Source: Arthrobacter sp. RIT-PI-e
Lineage (GTDB): Bacteria > Actinomycetota > Actinomycetes > Actinomycetales > Micrococcaceae
Assembly (NCBI RefSeq): GCF_001187915.1
Contig: NZ_LGIU01000076.1
Span: forward strand, 1-38,135
DNA: 38,135 nucleotides
Direction of reading: 5' to 3'
Below are positions 26,384-35,087 of the stretch, in pieces (within the stretch, counting starts at the first letter, position 1; each line of letters starts with the position of its first letter). A program made the translations under genes and the position numbers. Below the pieces are notes generated by a model. That model was not told the origin of the DNA. It ran no database searches and worked only from the letters and a program-made list of their open reading frames with translations.

Positions 26384-26486
26384 ACTCCCTTCGCCGGTAC
26401 TAACCGGATCAGGTTCGAGGGTCTGCGGCGGTCCGCACTCTCAGCGCCCGTGTCCGCGGTGTACCGCGGCTCGGCGCTCCCCTGTC
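26384..26486 (-). ncRNA. TPP riboswitch (THI element)
   Basis: The minus strand reads GGGGAGC near the 5' end, CTGAGAGTGCGG, GCAGACCCTCGAACCTGATC, GGTTAGTACCGGCGAAGGGA: the complete thiamine-pyrophosphate aptamer with all conserved blocks. It lies about 80 bases upstream of ykoE. A putative -10 TAGGAT lies at 26514-26509. Confidence 0.96.
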
Positions 26487-26602
26487 GTTCGTTGATTGAG
26501 CGTTCCCGATCCTACACGTGCCCACTTGTGCGTGCAGGCGTGCCCCGGAGCGTCCGTCACGACTAGGCTGGGGCGGGAGAATCGGACAATGAAGGAGAGA
26601 CC

Positions 26603-26863
26603 ATGAACGTCGTGTTCAAGTTGCTCGGCGCGGGCGTCAGCGTCGGTGCGGGCTTCGTCGGGACCAAGCTCGTCGACTTCCTGTGGCAGAAGATCACGGG
26701 TGAGGCGACCCCGCGTGGCAAGGACGGGCTGGAGAACACCCTGCGATCGGCCCTGGTGTTCGCCCTCGTCTCGGGCGCGGTCAGCACCACCATCCAGGTG
26801 GTGGCCAACCGCTCCACGCAGCAGGCGATCGAGCGCTTCTCGAAGACGCGGGACGAGGTCTGA
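26603..26863 (+). CDS. DUF4235 small membrane protein
   Basis: The 86-residue protein matches the actinobacterial DUF4235 family: a hydrophobic N-terminal segment (about residues 4-20), LVDFLWQKITGE, then a second helix LVFALVSGAVSTTIQVVANR. Function is unknown. Ribosome binding site AAGGAGAG lies before ATG 26603, and a -10-like TAGGCT lies at 26564-26569. It has its own strong terminator. Confidence 0.88.
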   Translation: MNVVFKLLGAGVSVGAGFVGTKLVDFLWQKITGEATPRGKDGLENTLRSALVFALVSGAVSTTIQVVANRSTQQAIERFSKTRDEV

Positions 26864-26880
26864 TCCCGAGCGGGACCGAA

Positions 26881-26917
26881 GACGAGGGCGGGTACCCATC
26901 GGGTGCCCGCCCTCGTC
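26881..26917. terminator. Strong terminator hairpin
   Basis: A 17-bp stem with one wobble pair (26881-26897 with 26901-26917) and a 3-base loop, between the DUF4235 gene and the convergent ATPase remnant. Confidence 0.8.
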
Positions 26918-26965
26918 CGTGAAGGATGGACCACGGCGCCCGCGTGTGTCGCGGGACCGCAACGC

Positions 26966-27694
26966 TCATCCCACCGCGGGCCAGTCACTGGTCGGATAAG
27001 CCTCGATGGCCCGGTGCCGGAACGTGTACAGCCGACCACGGTCGATGATGCCTCGAACCGTGTCGAGCCGCCGTGAAGTCGGTCCGGCTTCCGAGGCCTC
27101 GGAGTATCCGACCTCGCCCGCGATCCGGGTGGGTTCGCGTTCCTCGGGGGATATCTCCGCCATCGCCTGCAGGAACGCACGCTCGCGCTGCGGCAACCTC
27201 CCGAGGATGCGCTCCACGTGCGCGGCCGCCTCCCGTCGAGCCCCCCGCCACCCCGAGATGACGTCCTCGCGGGTGATCGTCGTGCCGGTTCCGGTGTACC
27301 ACGCACGTTCTCCGGCCGATTGGAACAGGAACGGTTCACCGCGGCACAGATCCACGACCGCCGCAGCGGCGCCCACCTCCATGCGTACACGTCCCAGACC
27401 ACCTTCGCCGTCCGGAACTTCCCTCCCCGGGATCACGAACTCCCGGAGCGCGGTTTCGATGTCCGTGTCATCGATGGCCGTGAGGACCGTCGTCTTGAAA
27501 CGTCGGGCGAACGGCGCGCCCTTCTGCGCACCAGCCCGGTCCTCGAAGTCAGGAAGACCTGTCAGATACACCGCGATCGGCAGGGACCTCTCCACCTGTG
27601 CACCTCCGGGGACGGGAACCGTCTCCTGGTGCGTGATCGCATCCCCGAGGGCGATCAGCACACCTCCAACACCTGAGCCCGGAACAGTGGACAC
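26966..27694 (-). pseudogene. C-terminal remnant of a second AAA-type ATPase
   Basis: About 240 residues resemble the C-terminal half of standalone AAA ATPases: AVYLTGLPDF (sensor region), RRFKTTVLTAID, a lid domain with LCRGEPFLFQSAGERAWY, and a winged-helix tail with ERAFLQAMAEI, TRIAGEVGYSEAS and IIDRGRLY. The Walker A and B half is missing. Upstream of GTG 27694 the frame turns into Arg-rich non-coding-like sequence and no frame supplies a P-loop. It is therefore a 5'-truncated remnant, possibly with additional frameshifts. Confidence 0.65.
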
Positions 27695-28056
27695 TTCCCT
27701 CCCTCTGCCCGGGCTGGGACATCCACGACGTCGTCGCCCACCCGGTGGATTGCGCCAGGACGACGCGTCCCGGTTTCGTCCGCCAGTTGATCGCCGCGAG
27801 ATTCGACGTCGACGTAGCCGACGCACGGGGCATCGTCGCGGAACGAGCGGCCGGCTTCTCCCTCCGGACCCTCGACTCATCGCTCCACCACGGCGCAGGT
27901 CCGGAGGTCCTGGGGAGCTCGCCGGCACTCCTTCTGGCGGTGTCTGGCCGCCGGCCCGGGGAAGGGGAGCTCTCCGGTGACGGCGCTGCGGCCTTCATAC
28001 AGGGACTGGGTGAAGAAACCTGGGGAACACCCCGAGGCACTCGGAGCACCCGGGTC
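27695..28056. other. Intergenic region, probably decayed coding sequence
   Basis: About 360 bases between the ATPase remnant and otsB. Open frames exist in several phases (for example 27745-28059 on plus), but none has recognisable family features. It may be the decayed 5' part of the ATPase gene. Confidence 0.4.
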
Positions 28057-28068
28057 TAGGGTGAGGTC

Positions 28069-28860
28069 ATGGATGCGGCAACCGAAGTGATGCAGGCCCT
28101 GATGACGCATGAGGACGCCGGTCTGGTCATGGATTTCGACGGCGTGCTCTCACCCATCACCGATGATCCGAGCGCCAGTGAACTCCTCCCCGGTACCGGG
28201 CAGATCCTTGCCGAGCTGGCCACCAAGCTCTCGGTCGTCGCCCTCCTCTCCGGCCGACCCGTGGAGTTCCTCGCTGCACATGCCTGCGTACCGGGCGTGG
28301 AACTCCACGGGTCCTACGGTCTCGAGCGCCTCGGCGCCGACGGCGTCGAGGTGGTGCCCGAGGCCCGGCAGTGGATGACGGCGGTCGAGGAGGCCACCCG
28401 GGCGCTGCATCGGTACCTGGACGACGCCGAGGGCATCCACGTGGAGGACAAGTCACTCGCCGTCGCCGTGCACTGGCGTCGTGCGCCGGATCGTGACGAA
28501 GCCGAGCGCCGCGTCACCCCGCTGGTGCGGGAGATGGTCGCCGCCCACGGGCTGCGCCGCGAACCGGGCAAGTTCGTGGCGGAGCTCCGGATGCCCCTGG
28601 ACCAGGACAAGGGCACCGCGCTGCGACGGATCATCGACACGAACGAACTCCGGACCGTCGCGTATGCGGGAGACGATCTCGGGGACCTCCCCGCGTTCGC
28701 GACGGCAACCGCGGCGGGTGGCTACACCCTGGTGGTCGACGGCCCCGGGATGGCTCAGGGGGTCAGCGCCGTGGCCGGCGCCCACTTCGACGGGCCGGCG
28801 GACTTCCGGGCCTGGTTGGTCCACCTCAACGACGCGCTGCCCCGGCGGAGTACCCGGTAG
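28069..28860 (+). CDS. otsB: Trehalose-6-phosphate phosphatase
   Basis: The 263-residue HAD-superfamily enzyme has motif I MDFDGVLSPI (nucleophile D22, acid D24), motif II SGRP, the cap segment EDKSLAVAVHWR, and Lys/Asp motif FVAELRMPLDQDKGTALRR followed by AYAGDDLGDLPAF. It removes phosphate from trehalose-6-phosphate. The synthase otsA is not in the window. TAGGGT lies exactly 6 nt before ATG 28069, so the mRNA is probably leaderless. Confidence 0.93.
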   Translation: MDAATEVMQALMTHEDAGLVMDFDGVLSPITDDPSASELLPGTGQILAELATKLSVVALLSGRPVEFLAAHACVPGVELHGSYGLERLGADGVEVVPEARQWMTAVEEATRALHRYLDDAEGIHVEDKSLAVAVHWRRAPDRDEAERRVTPLVREMVAAHGLRREPGKFVAELRMPLDQDKGTALRRIIDTNELRTVAYAGDDLGDLPAFATATAAGGYTLVVDGPGMAQGVSAVAGAHFDGPADFRAWLVHLNDALPRRSTR

Positions 28861-28914
28861 GAGGTCCGCGCGGCGTGGACCGGATCGGTGGTCGTCCGGT
28901 CGGGTTGCGGCGGC

Positions 28915-29775
28915 CTACTCCCCCTCGGCGGGATCGCTGCTGCTCGGTGGCTGCGCGTAGCCGAGGGTCACCGTGTCGAGGATCGTCTGACGGGTGAACA
29001 CCCCTGATCCGGGGGCAGTCTCGGTGAGCAGGTCGAAGGTGATCAGCACCTCCGTCGAGTGCGCCGTCGGGTTGGCGGGCAGGGAGACCGCCGTGGTGTA
29101 GGCGTAGGGCGGGGCGATGGCGAAGCTCCCGGTGTCGTTGGCCAGCTCGGTGCCCAGCGACTGCACCTGCGCGTTGAAGCGGGTGACGCTGATCGCCGTG
29201 CCGTCGTCGGCGCCGTCCATGCGGGCACTGACCCGGACGATCGGCGTGCTCTCCGGGGTCAGCTCCGAGACGTCCGCGTCGGTCCAGTAGTCGATCACCA
29301 GGTTGCGCGACGCCGCGGACAGGGTGTGGCTCACGGAACCGGCGTCGAGGTCGGAGGCGACGGCGACCCACTCGGGTTCCGCCGGCTCGTCGGCCTCGCT
29401 CTTCGGAGGCGTCCCGCCGTCGTCCGGTGCGGACTCCGTGCCGCTCTCCTCCGTCGGGGCATCCATACCCGTATCGGAGCCGACGGCGTCCTGCACCGGG
29501 ACACTCGTTCCCTGCCCCTGTTCCTCCGTGGTCACCGTACGGACCATCGAGTCGGGAGCCCCGGTGGCACCGGGCATCCCCGGCACGGAGCACCCCGTCA
29601 GCAGGAGGGCGGTGGTCAGGACCAGGGCTCCTGCACCGGCCCGTCGGCGGGAGTCCACCCGCAGCGGCGGGATGTCGGCGCGATGTGCCGGACGGGTACG
29701 GTCTGCGACCGGCATCCGGACCGGGAGCGCTGCGTACGGGGAGAGCGGGGCCGCGGTGGAGGTTCTGCGGGTCAT
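28915..29775 (-). CDS. Lipoprotein of unknown function, linked to glycosyltransferase
   Basis: The 286-residue precursor has an unusually long N-region (about 45 residues) before a signal peptide with lipobox LLTGC (Cys about residue 62). A Ser/Glu/Asp/Pro-rich linker follows, then a beta-rich domain of about 150 residues (from WVAVASDL to the end). No family is recognised. ATG 29775 has AAGGA upstream; an upstream ATG 29805 overlaps the glycosyltransferase stop (TGATG) and is the alternative. Context suggests a cell-surface partner in polysaccharide export or modification (inference). Confidence 0.75.
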   Translation of the reverse strand: MTRRTSTAAPLSPYAALPVRMPVADRTRPAHRADIPPLRVDSRRRAGAGALVLTTALLLTGCSVPGMPGATGAPDSMVRTVTTEEQGQGTSVPVQDAVGSDTGMDAPTEESGTESAPDDGGTPPKSEADEPAEPEWVAVASDLDAGSVSHTLSAASRNLVIDYWTDADVSELTPESTPIVRVSARMDGADDGTAISVTRFNAQVQSLGTELANDTGSFAIAPPYAYTTAVSLPANPTAHSTEVLITFDLLTETAPGSGVFTRQTILDTVTLGYAQPPSSSDPAEGE

Positions 29776-29804
29776 GACGGGATCCTTGTCGGGGAGGGCG
29801 GGCA

Positions 29805-31226
29805 TCAGACGTGGTAACCGCGGTGGCTGCGGAGGGTCTTCCGGAGCATGAACGTGGTCTGCACCATGGTGGTGATGTAGAGGATGGGCCAGCCCACGGC
29901 GAGGATGCCGGACTGGATGTCCACCGGCAGCCTGAGCCAGGTGAACACCAGACCGGCCGCGACCACCGCGAGGACCACGAGCGGCATGAGGTACGCGCTG
30001 CCGGCACCGCGTTCCGCGCGCGCCTGGGCCGCCCAGTTGTCCGTCTGCGCGTTGGTGAAGAACTTGGTCCACGCCCGGAGGAAGTGGCCCATCCGCAGCC
30101 ACAGGTAGAGCTCCGCGGGGGCCACGAGCAGGGCGAACGCGATGTCGCGCGCGGACTTGTTCTCGATGGTCAGGGCGATCCGGAGGTTCAGGATCACGGC
30201 CACCACCGGGGGGATCAGCCAGACGGGGTAGAACACCCAGGCACCGATGCTCAGCGCGGCGGCGAGGAGCATGATGAAGGAGAGCCGGGTGAGGATGTTG
30301 AACACCATGGAGACGTTCTCGCTCCAGCGCAGTCGCAGGTTCGGGTGGAGCGGCTGCCCCGGGGTGTTGCTGCGCTGCCCGGGCCACATGAGGTCGATCG
30401 CCCCGTAGTTCCACTTCACCTGCTGGCCGTCGAGGGAACGCAGGGTGTCCATGCCGCCCACCGCCGCCCGGGCGCGCGCCGAGATCTTCGTGGCGTACCC
30501 GAGGTTCTTGATCTGCAGCGAGAGCAGGGAGTCCTCCACCTCCGAGTCCTTGACCCAGGGGGTCGCCTGCCGGTTGTCGATCATCACGTTCTTCAGCGCG
30601 TCCATGGAGAGGATGGAGAACTGACCGCCCAGCACCGCCATGTTGCGGCCCCGGAGCAGGTTGTCCATGTTGAATGCGGCGAACTGCGCGCGCTGCCCTG
30701 CGGTGAGGAACTTCGAGATGAAGCCCTTCGATGACGCCTCGGCCACCGTGTAGATGGCGGAGATCCCGCCGATGCGGGGATCCGAGCGGATCTCCTGCTC
30801 CAGGTACTCGACGGCGTGGCGGTCCGCGACGGTGTCGCCGTCCACCCCGAGGAAGTAGTCGTACTTGTCCGCGACCTTCGTGTAGCCGAAGTTCAGCGCC
30901 CCGACCTTCTTGTCACCGTTGGAGCCGATGTCGTGGACGAACACCTCGGTCCTGTAGGTGATGTCCTGGTACACCCGCTCGTGCGGGCCGGCGAACTCCC
31001 GGGCGATGTAGAAGGTCTCGTCGTCCGAGTTGTTGATCACCACGTGGATGGCATCCGGCAGCCGGGTCTGCTCCAGCAGTGCCGTGAGCACCTCGGCGAT
31101 GGTGTCCTGCTCGTTGTAGGCGGGGATCACGCAGCCGATGGTGGCGCGGTCCGTGGAGCGGTCCGCCTTCGCGGCCGGGAGGGTCAGGTAGTCGGACGTG
31201 GTGCGGTCAGGGAGAACTGCGGTCAT
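29805..31226 (-). CDS. Membrane glycosyltransferase family 2 (processive type)
   Basis: The 473-residue protein has a GT-A catalytic domain near the N-terminus: CVIPAYNEQ, VDGDTV (DGD at 129-131), a QFSILS motif, VEDSLLS (catalytic ED at 231-232) and QQVKW (268-272), which corresponds to the Q-x-x-R-W motif of cellulose, hyaluronan and PNAG synthases. Four or more TM helices follow in the C-terminal half (about 312-350 and 405-455). It probably makes and extrudes a surface polysaccharide. No PilZ domain is seen. ATG 31226 has TAGGA upstream. The downstream lipoprotein is coupled. Confidence 0.88.
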   Translation of the reverse strand: MTAVLPDRTTSDYLTLPAAKADRSTDRATIGCVIPAYNEQDTIAEVLTALLEQTRLPDAIHVVINNSDDETFYIAREFAGPHERVYQDITYRTEVFVHDIGSNGDKKVGALNFGYTKVADKYDYFLGVDGDTVADRHAVEYLEQEIRSDPRIGGISAIYTVAEASSKGFISKFLTAGQRAQFAAFNMDNLLRGRNMAVLGGQFSILSMDALKNVMIDNRQATPWVKDSEVEDSLLSLQIKNLGYATKISARARAAVGGMDTLRSLDGQQVKWNYGAIDLMWPGQRSNTPGQPLHPNLRLRWSENVSMVFNILTRLSFIMLLAAALSIGAWVFYPVWLIPPVVAVILNLRIALTIENKSARDIAFALLVAPAELYLWLRMGHFLRAWTKFFTNAQTDNWAAQARAERGAGSAYLMPLVVLAVVAAGLVFTWLRLPVDIQSGILAVGWPILYITTMVQTTFMLRKTLRSHRGYHV

Positions 31227-31584
31227 GGGAATTCCTAGGGAGCGGGCCGGGATGGTGGATGGAGCATCCCGGCACAGGATCGAAGTGGAGAACGAGGAGA
31301 CCCGGCGTGAGACCTGCGAAGGAGATGTCCGGAGCTGCTTACCACTTCAGATTAGAATTCGGGGGGCGGGTGAATCACGAGTATTCGCCCCGGGTTCCCG
31401 AATGCACGCCCACTTCACGATTGCGTGTTCCCCACGTGGTGACGGAGATGACCGGGAGAGTACTACTCGCATCCACCACCTGCTCCCCGATCCGGCGTCA
31501 CCACGGACGGGACATGTGTCCGGTGCGGGATCGTCGTGGCCACGGTCGGGTTCCGCCGCGCACGTACCGACAGGAAGGACCTCC
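31227..31584. promoter_or_regulatory. Divergent control region between glycosyltransferase and mgtE
   Basis: About 360 bases without a gene. It contains a nested inverted repeat: outer ATTCGGG (31357-31363) with CCCGAAT (31397-31403), inner GGGTGAAT (31368-31375) with ATTCGCCC (31383-31390). A possible minus-strand -10, TAATCT, lies at 31355-31350. No known riboswitch (M-box or other) was recognised. Confidence 0.5.
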
Positions 31585-32940
31585 ATGAGCCACTCCGACA
31601 CCACCGCGGAGACAGCGGTCCCCACGATCGAACGGGCCCTGGCGGAGAAGGATCTCCCCTCGGTCATGGTGGCGCTCACACCGCTGGCACCGGACGAGGT
31701 GATCGACGCACTCGAGCGGATGGGCGCCAAGCAGCGGGCCCTGGTGTACCGCATGCTGTCCAAGGGCAAGGCGCTGGTGGTCTTCGAGGGTCTCGACGCC
31801 ACCCTGCAGGGCGAACTCGTGCAGGCACTGCAGGACGAGGAGGTCGCCTCGGTCTTCGGCGAGATGGACCCGGATGACCGGGTGAGCCTCCTGGACGAGC
31901 TGCCGGCGTCCGTGGCCACCCGCCTCCTCCACGGGCTCCCTCCCTCCGAGCGCAGCCTGACCGCCGCCGTGCTCGGGTATCCGGACCGCTCCATCGGACG
32001 GCGCATGAGCCCCGAGTACGTCACCACGCACCCCGGCTCCACCGTGGCCGAGAGCCTCGAGCGTGTCCGGGCCGGGATGACCGACGCCGAGACCATCTAC
32101 ACCCTCCCTGTGGTGGATGACCAACGCCGGCTCGTGGGCATCGTGAGTCTGCGTGACCTCATGACGGCAGCCCCCACCACATCGGTGTCCGAGGTGCTGC
32201 ACGAGCCGCACGCCGTGGAGGCCACCGACGACGCCGAGACCGCGGCCCGCCGCTGCGCGGACCTGAAGCTCCTCGCCCTTCCCGTCACCGATGCGGAGAA
32301 CCGGCTGGTGGGCATCCTCACCGTGGACGACGCCCTCGGCATCCTCGAGGAGGCCGATTCCGAGGACCAGGCGCGTATCGGCGGGGCCGAGCCCCTGCGC
32401 CGGCCCTATCTCTCCACGCCGGTGCGCAGCATCGTCCGCTCCAGGGTGGTGTGGCTGCTCGTGCTGGCGGTGGGTGCGACGCTGACCGTGCAGGTGCTCG
32501 AGGTGTTCGAGGCCACCCTCCAGCAGATGGTGGTGCTCTCCCTCTTCGTCCCGCTGCTGATCGGGACGGGCGGGAACACCGGCAACCAGGCGGCGACCAC
32601 CGTGACCCGGGCCCTCGCCCTGGCGGACGTCCGGCCCCGCGACATCCTCAAGGTGGTGGCTCGTGAGGCGAGGGTGGGGGTCAGTCTGGGACTGCTCCTG
32701 GGCGGCGTCGGCTTCCTCGTCACGTCCCTCGCCTACGACGTGGCGCTCGGTACGGTGATCGGACTGACCCTGCTGAGCATCTGCACCATGGCCGCGACCG
32801 TGGGTGGGGCCATGCCGCTGATCGGGAAGGCCGTGCGGGTGGATCCTGCGGTGTTCTCCAACCCGTTCATCACCACGTTCGTGGACGCCACCGGGTTGAT
32901 CGTCTACTTCCTCATCGCCCGCGCCGTCCTCGGCCTCTGA
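31585..32940 (+). CDS. mgtE: MgtE-family Mg2+ transporter
   Basis: The 451-residue protein has the MgtE plan: a helical N domain (about residues 15-130, superhelical repeats such as VFGEMDPDDRVSLLDELP), two CBS domains (about 135-260) that sense Mg2+, a plug helix, and five TM helices (about 285-450). The pore region contains LIGTGGNTGNQAATT. ATG 31585 has AGGAAGGA upstream. Confidence 0.95.
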   Translation: MSHSDTTAETAVPTIERALAEKDLPSVMVALTPLAPDEVIDALERMGAKQRALVYRMLSKGKALVVFEGLDATLQGELVQALQDEEVASVFGEMDPDDRVSLLDELPASVATRLLHGLPPSERSLTAAVLGYPDRSIGRRMSPEYVTTHPGSTVAESLERVRAGMTDAETIYTLPVVDDQRRLVGIVSLRDLMTAAPTTSVSEVLHEPHAVEATDDAETAARRCADLKLLALPVTDAENRLVGILTVDDALGILEEADSEDQARIGGAEPLRRPYLSTPVRSIVRSRVVWLLVLAVGATLTVQVLEVFEATLQQMVVLSLFVPLLIGTGGNTGNQAATTVTRALALADVRPRDILKVVAREARVGVSLGLLLGGVGFLVTSLAYDVALGTVIGLTLLSICTMAATVGGAMPLIGKAVRVDPAVFSNPFITTFVDATGLIVYFLIARAVLGL

Positions 32941-32993
32941 CCCGCGAGCTCCGGGGTCTTCTCCTCGGCCGCGTTCAGGACCATACTGGCCGC

Positions 32994-33676
32994 ATGACCG
33001 ACATGGCGCGGCGAACGGTCCCGATGGCGAGCCGGACGACTGGCGGGAACTCCCGCAGTCCCTCCATGCGCGCTTCCTGACCGGGGACTTCGCCGGGGGT
33101 CTGGCGTTCGTCGCGGCCGTCGGCGCTCTCTCGGAGCACACCGACCATCACCCCGCGCTGACGCTCACCCCCACCCACGTGGACGTGAGGCTCCCCTCGC
33201 CCGGTTCCCCCGGTTCCCCCGGTTCCTCCGGTTCCTCCGGTTCCTCCGGTGTCACCGACGCCGACAGGGAACTCGCACGGCGGATCAGTAGCCTCGCCCG
33301 CGAGCACGAGGTGGTGTCCCGGCCCGCCGTCACCACCGTGATCGAGCTCGCCCTGGACACCGCGGACGTCGCCGCCGTCGGACCGTTCTGGGCCGCCCTG
33401 CTCACCGGTGACGCCGGAGCGCTGGACGGGGACGACGTCGTCGACCCCACCGGACGCATGCCCATCCTGTGGTTCCAGCACACGGAGCCCCACGCGACTC
33501 CCCGGCAGCGGTTCCACCTGGACGTGTGGGTTCCGCACGATACCGCCGCCGGGCGGATCGCCGCCGCCGTCGCCGCCGGCGGCCGTGTGGTGGACGCCAC
33601 CCAGGCGCCGTCCTTCACCGTCCTGGCCGATGCCGAGGGGAACCGGGCCTGCGTCTGCACCATGCTCGGGCGATGA
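32994..33676 (+). pseudogene. Pterin-4a-carbinolamine dehydratase / VOC-domain fusion, frameshifted near start
   Basis: From about 33005 one frame encodes a dehydratase domain (DWRELPQSLHARFLTGDF, AFVAAVGALSEHTDHHP, THVDVRL). A Gly/Ser/Pro linker made of five 9-bp repeats and a VOC/glyoxalase-like domain (ILWFQHTE to CVCTMLGR) follow. The frame has no ATG, GTG or TTG until GTG 33179 inside the first domain. ATG 32994 has a leaderless -10 (CATACT, 6 nt) and starts MTDM like the family, but it is in another frame. A one- or two-base indel at about 33000-33014 would join them. An annotator would otherwise see only a 165-residue gene from 33179. Confidence 0.75.
33203..33247 (+). repeat. Five tandem 9-bp repeats (GGTTCCYCC)
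   Basis: Five head-to-tail copies of GGTTCC(C/T)CC encode the Gly-Ser-Pro/Ser linker between the dehydratase and VOC domains. The copy number may vary between strains. Confidence 0.85.
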
Positions 33677-33700
33677 GTGCGTCGCGGCGGGCCGGGCGGG

Positions 33701-34090
33701 TCACTCCGCGGGCAGCGCACCGTCCAGGTAGGCACCCAGCCCGCGCGGGCTGAAGGGCTTCGCCATGAAGTGGTTCGCACCCGCCGCGAGACACTGTTCC
33801 TCGGTGAGCTGCGGGGGACGTGCCGAGATGGTGAGGATGTGCGCGTCCGAGGTCTTCCTGAGCTCCTTGCACACCTCCAGGCCGTCGACGTCCGGCAGAT
33901 TGAGGTCGAGGGTGACCAGGTGCGGCTTCAGCGCCTCCACCAGCCGGATGCCCTCGCCGCCGTTGATCGCCTCGTGGACGGTGAAGGCGCGGGAGGACAG
34001 GACGATCACGAGCAGCTGGCGGATGTCGGCGTCGTCCTCGATGACCACCGCATCCCGCTGCTGTACGTCCGCTGCTGCCGATCGGCCCAC
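33701..34090 (-). CDS. Single-domain response regulator
   Basis: The 129-residue CheY-like receiver has acidic residues E18-D19-D20, phosphoacceptor D62 in TLDLNLPDVDG, S89 region and K111 in AKPF, and no output domain. The start is GTG 34090 with a strong AAGGAGG ribosome binding site; the frame is open further upstream without homology. No kinase is adjacent. It could be a phosphate shuttle or act by protein contact. Confidence 0.85.
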   Translation of the reverse strand: MGRSAAADVQQRDAVVIEDDADIRQLLVIVLSSRAFTVHEAINGGEGIRLVEALKPHLVTLDLNLPDVDGLEVCKELRKTSDAHILTISARPPQLTEEQCLAAGANHFMAKPFSPRGLGAYLDGALPAE

Positions 34091-34262
34091 TGCCGCCCTC
34101 CTTCGGTCCTCGGCCACCCTACCGGTCGGCCCGTGGACGCGCTCGCGGTGCAGGTCCGGCTCCGGATACTCGCCACCGCACAGGCATCCTCGTGCACACC
34201 GTGCGGCGGAGGGTCCCGGCTCTCGGTCGGGGGCCCGGGGAGGACATGCAGCAGGGCCACGG

Positions 34263-35087
34263 TCAGCGGCTACCACCGTGGGCGTGAGGTGGCGCCGGCT
34301 GCGAGGTGAGGTAGAGACGGTGGGTGATGACGACGATCGTGAGCCACAGGGCGCCGAGCACCCATGCCATGAGGACGTCCGTGAGCCAGTGATGACCGAG
34401 ATAGATGCGGCTGAGCCCCATGGTGATCGCGAAGAACCCCGCACCCGCCGCCGTGAACACCACCGTGCGCCTGCTCCGGCTGCGGAGCATCAGCAGATAG
34501 GCGATGACACCTGCGAGCACCAGCGAGTTCAGCGCGTGTCCGCTGGGGAAGGAGTCGGAGTACTCGTAGGGCGGGACGGCATCGCTCAGGGGTGGCCGGG
34601 CGCGGCCGATGAACTGCTTGCAGATCACCGTGATGAGGACGGAACCGGCCGCTGCAGGCACGAGCAGCGCCACCGGAGTCCAGGACCGGCGCCTGACGGC
34701 GAGCACGATCATCACCACCCCCACGAGGACTGTCATCCCCGTGGTTCCGCCGATCATGCTGTAGGCGGAGACCACCTGGTCGACGGGTGGTGACCGGAGG
34801 GTCATCGCGCCCTGCAGTACCGGCGTGTCGAGAACCTGCGCGCCGTCCCCCTCCACGGTAGCCTCGTACAGCTCGGTGGCACCCGTCCCGGCTCCGAGAG
34901 TGAGCACGAACCCGCCCAGGAGCAGGACGACGAGCGACGCCGCGGCGCCGATCCGCCCGCACGAGCGCAGGAAAGCGGCGACGAGGCTCCGCATGATCCG
35001 GAGCCGCCAGACGGTCAGGTCGCGGCCGAGGATGGCCGCGTCGACCGATCCAGGATTCCTCGTCCCCGCGTGTCCGGGGTCAGACAC
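34263..35087 (-). CDS. PAP2-family membrane phosphatase
   Basis: The 274-residue protein has six TM helices and the three phosphatase motifs KQFIGRARP, FPSGHALNS and SRIYLGHHWLTD. It would hydrolyse a lipid phosphate such as undecaprenyl pyrophosphate or phosphatidic acid. The start is uncertain: GTG 35087 overlaps the end of the DUF368 gene and keeps the N-terminal LGRDLTVW segment that I believe is shared by relatives; ATG 34994 is the shorter alternative. Confidence 0.88.
   Translation of the reverse strand: MSDPGHAGTRNPGSVDAAILGRDLTVWRLRIMRSLVAAFLRSCGRIGAAASLVVLLLGGFVLTLGAGTGATELYEATVEGDGAQVLDTPVLQGAMTLRSPPVDQVVSAYSMIGGTTGMTVLVGVVMIVLAVRRRSWTPVALLVPAAAGSVLITVICKQFIGRARPPLSDAVPPYEYSDSFPSGHALNSLVLAGVIAYLLMLRSRSRRTVVFTAAGAGFFAITMGLSRIYLGHHWLTDVLMAWVLGALWLTIVVITHRLYLTSQPAPPHAHGGSR

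Noticed and set aside
26488-26510. Possible third HAIR site (ATTGAGCGTTC)
   Set aside because: Only one half-site is present; the second half does not match.
27745-28059. 104-codon open frame on the plus strand upstream of otsB
   Set aside because: It has no recognisable family, no ribosome binding site, and runs to within a few bases of the otsB promoter; all three phases of this stretch are equally open.
31441-31584. Possible Mg2+ or glycine riboswitch ahead of mgtE
   Set aside because: Neither M-box nor glycine aptamer core sequences could be found.
33203-33247. Possible CRISPR or minisatellite array
   Set aside because: The 9-bp units are contiguous, without spacers, and in frame as a Gly-Ser/Pro linker.
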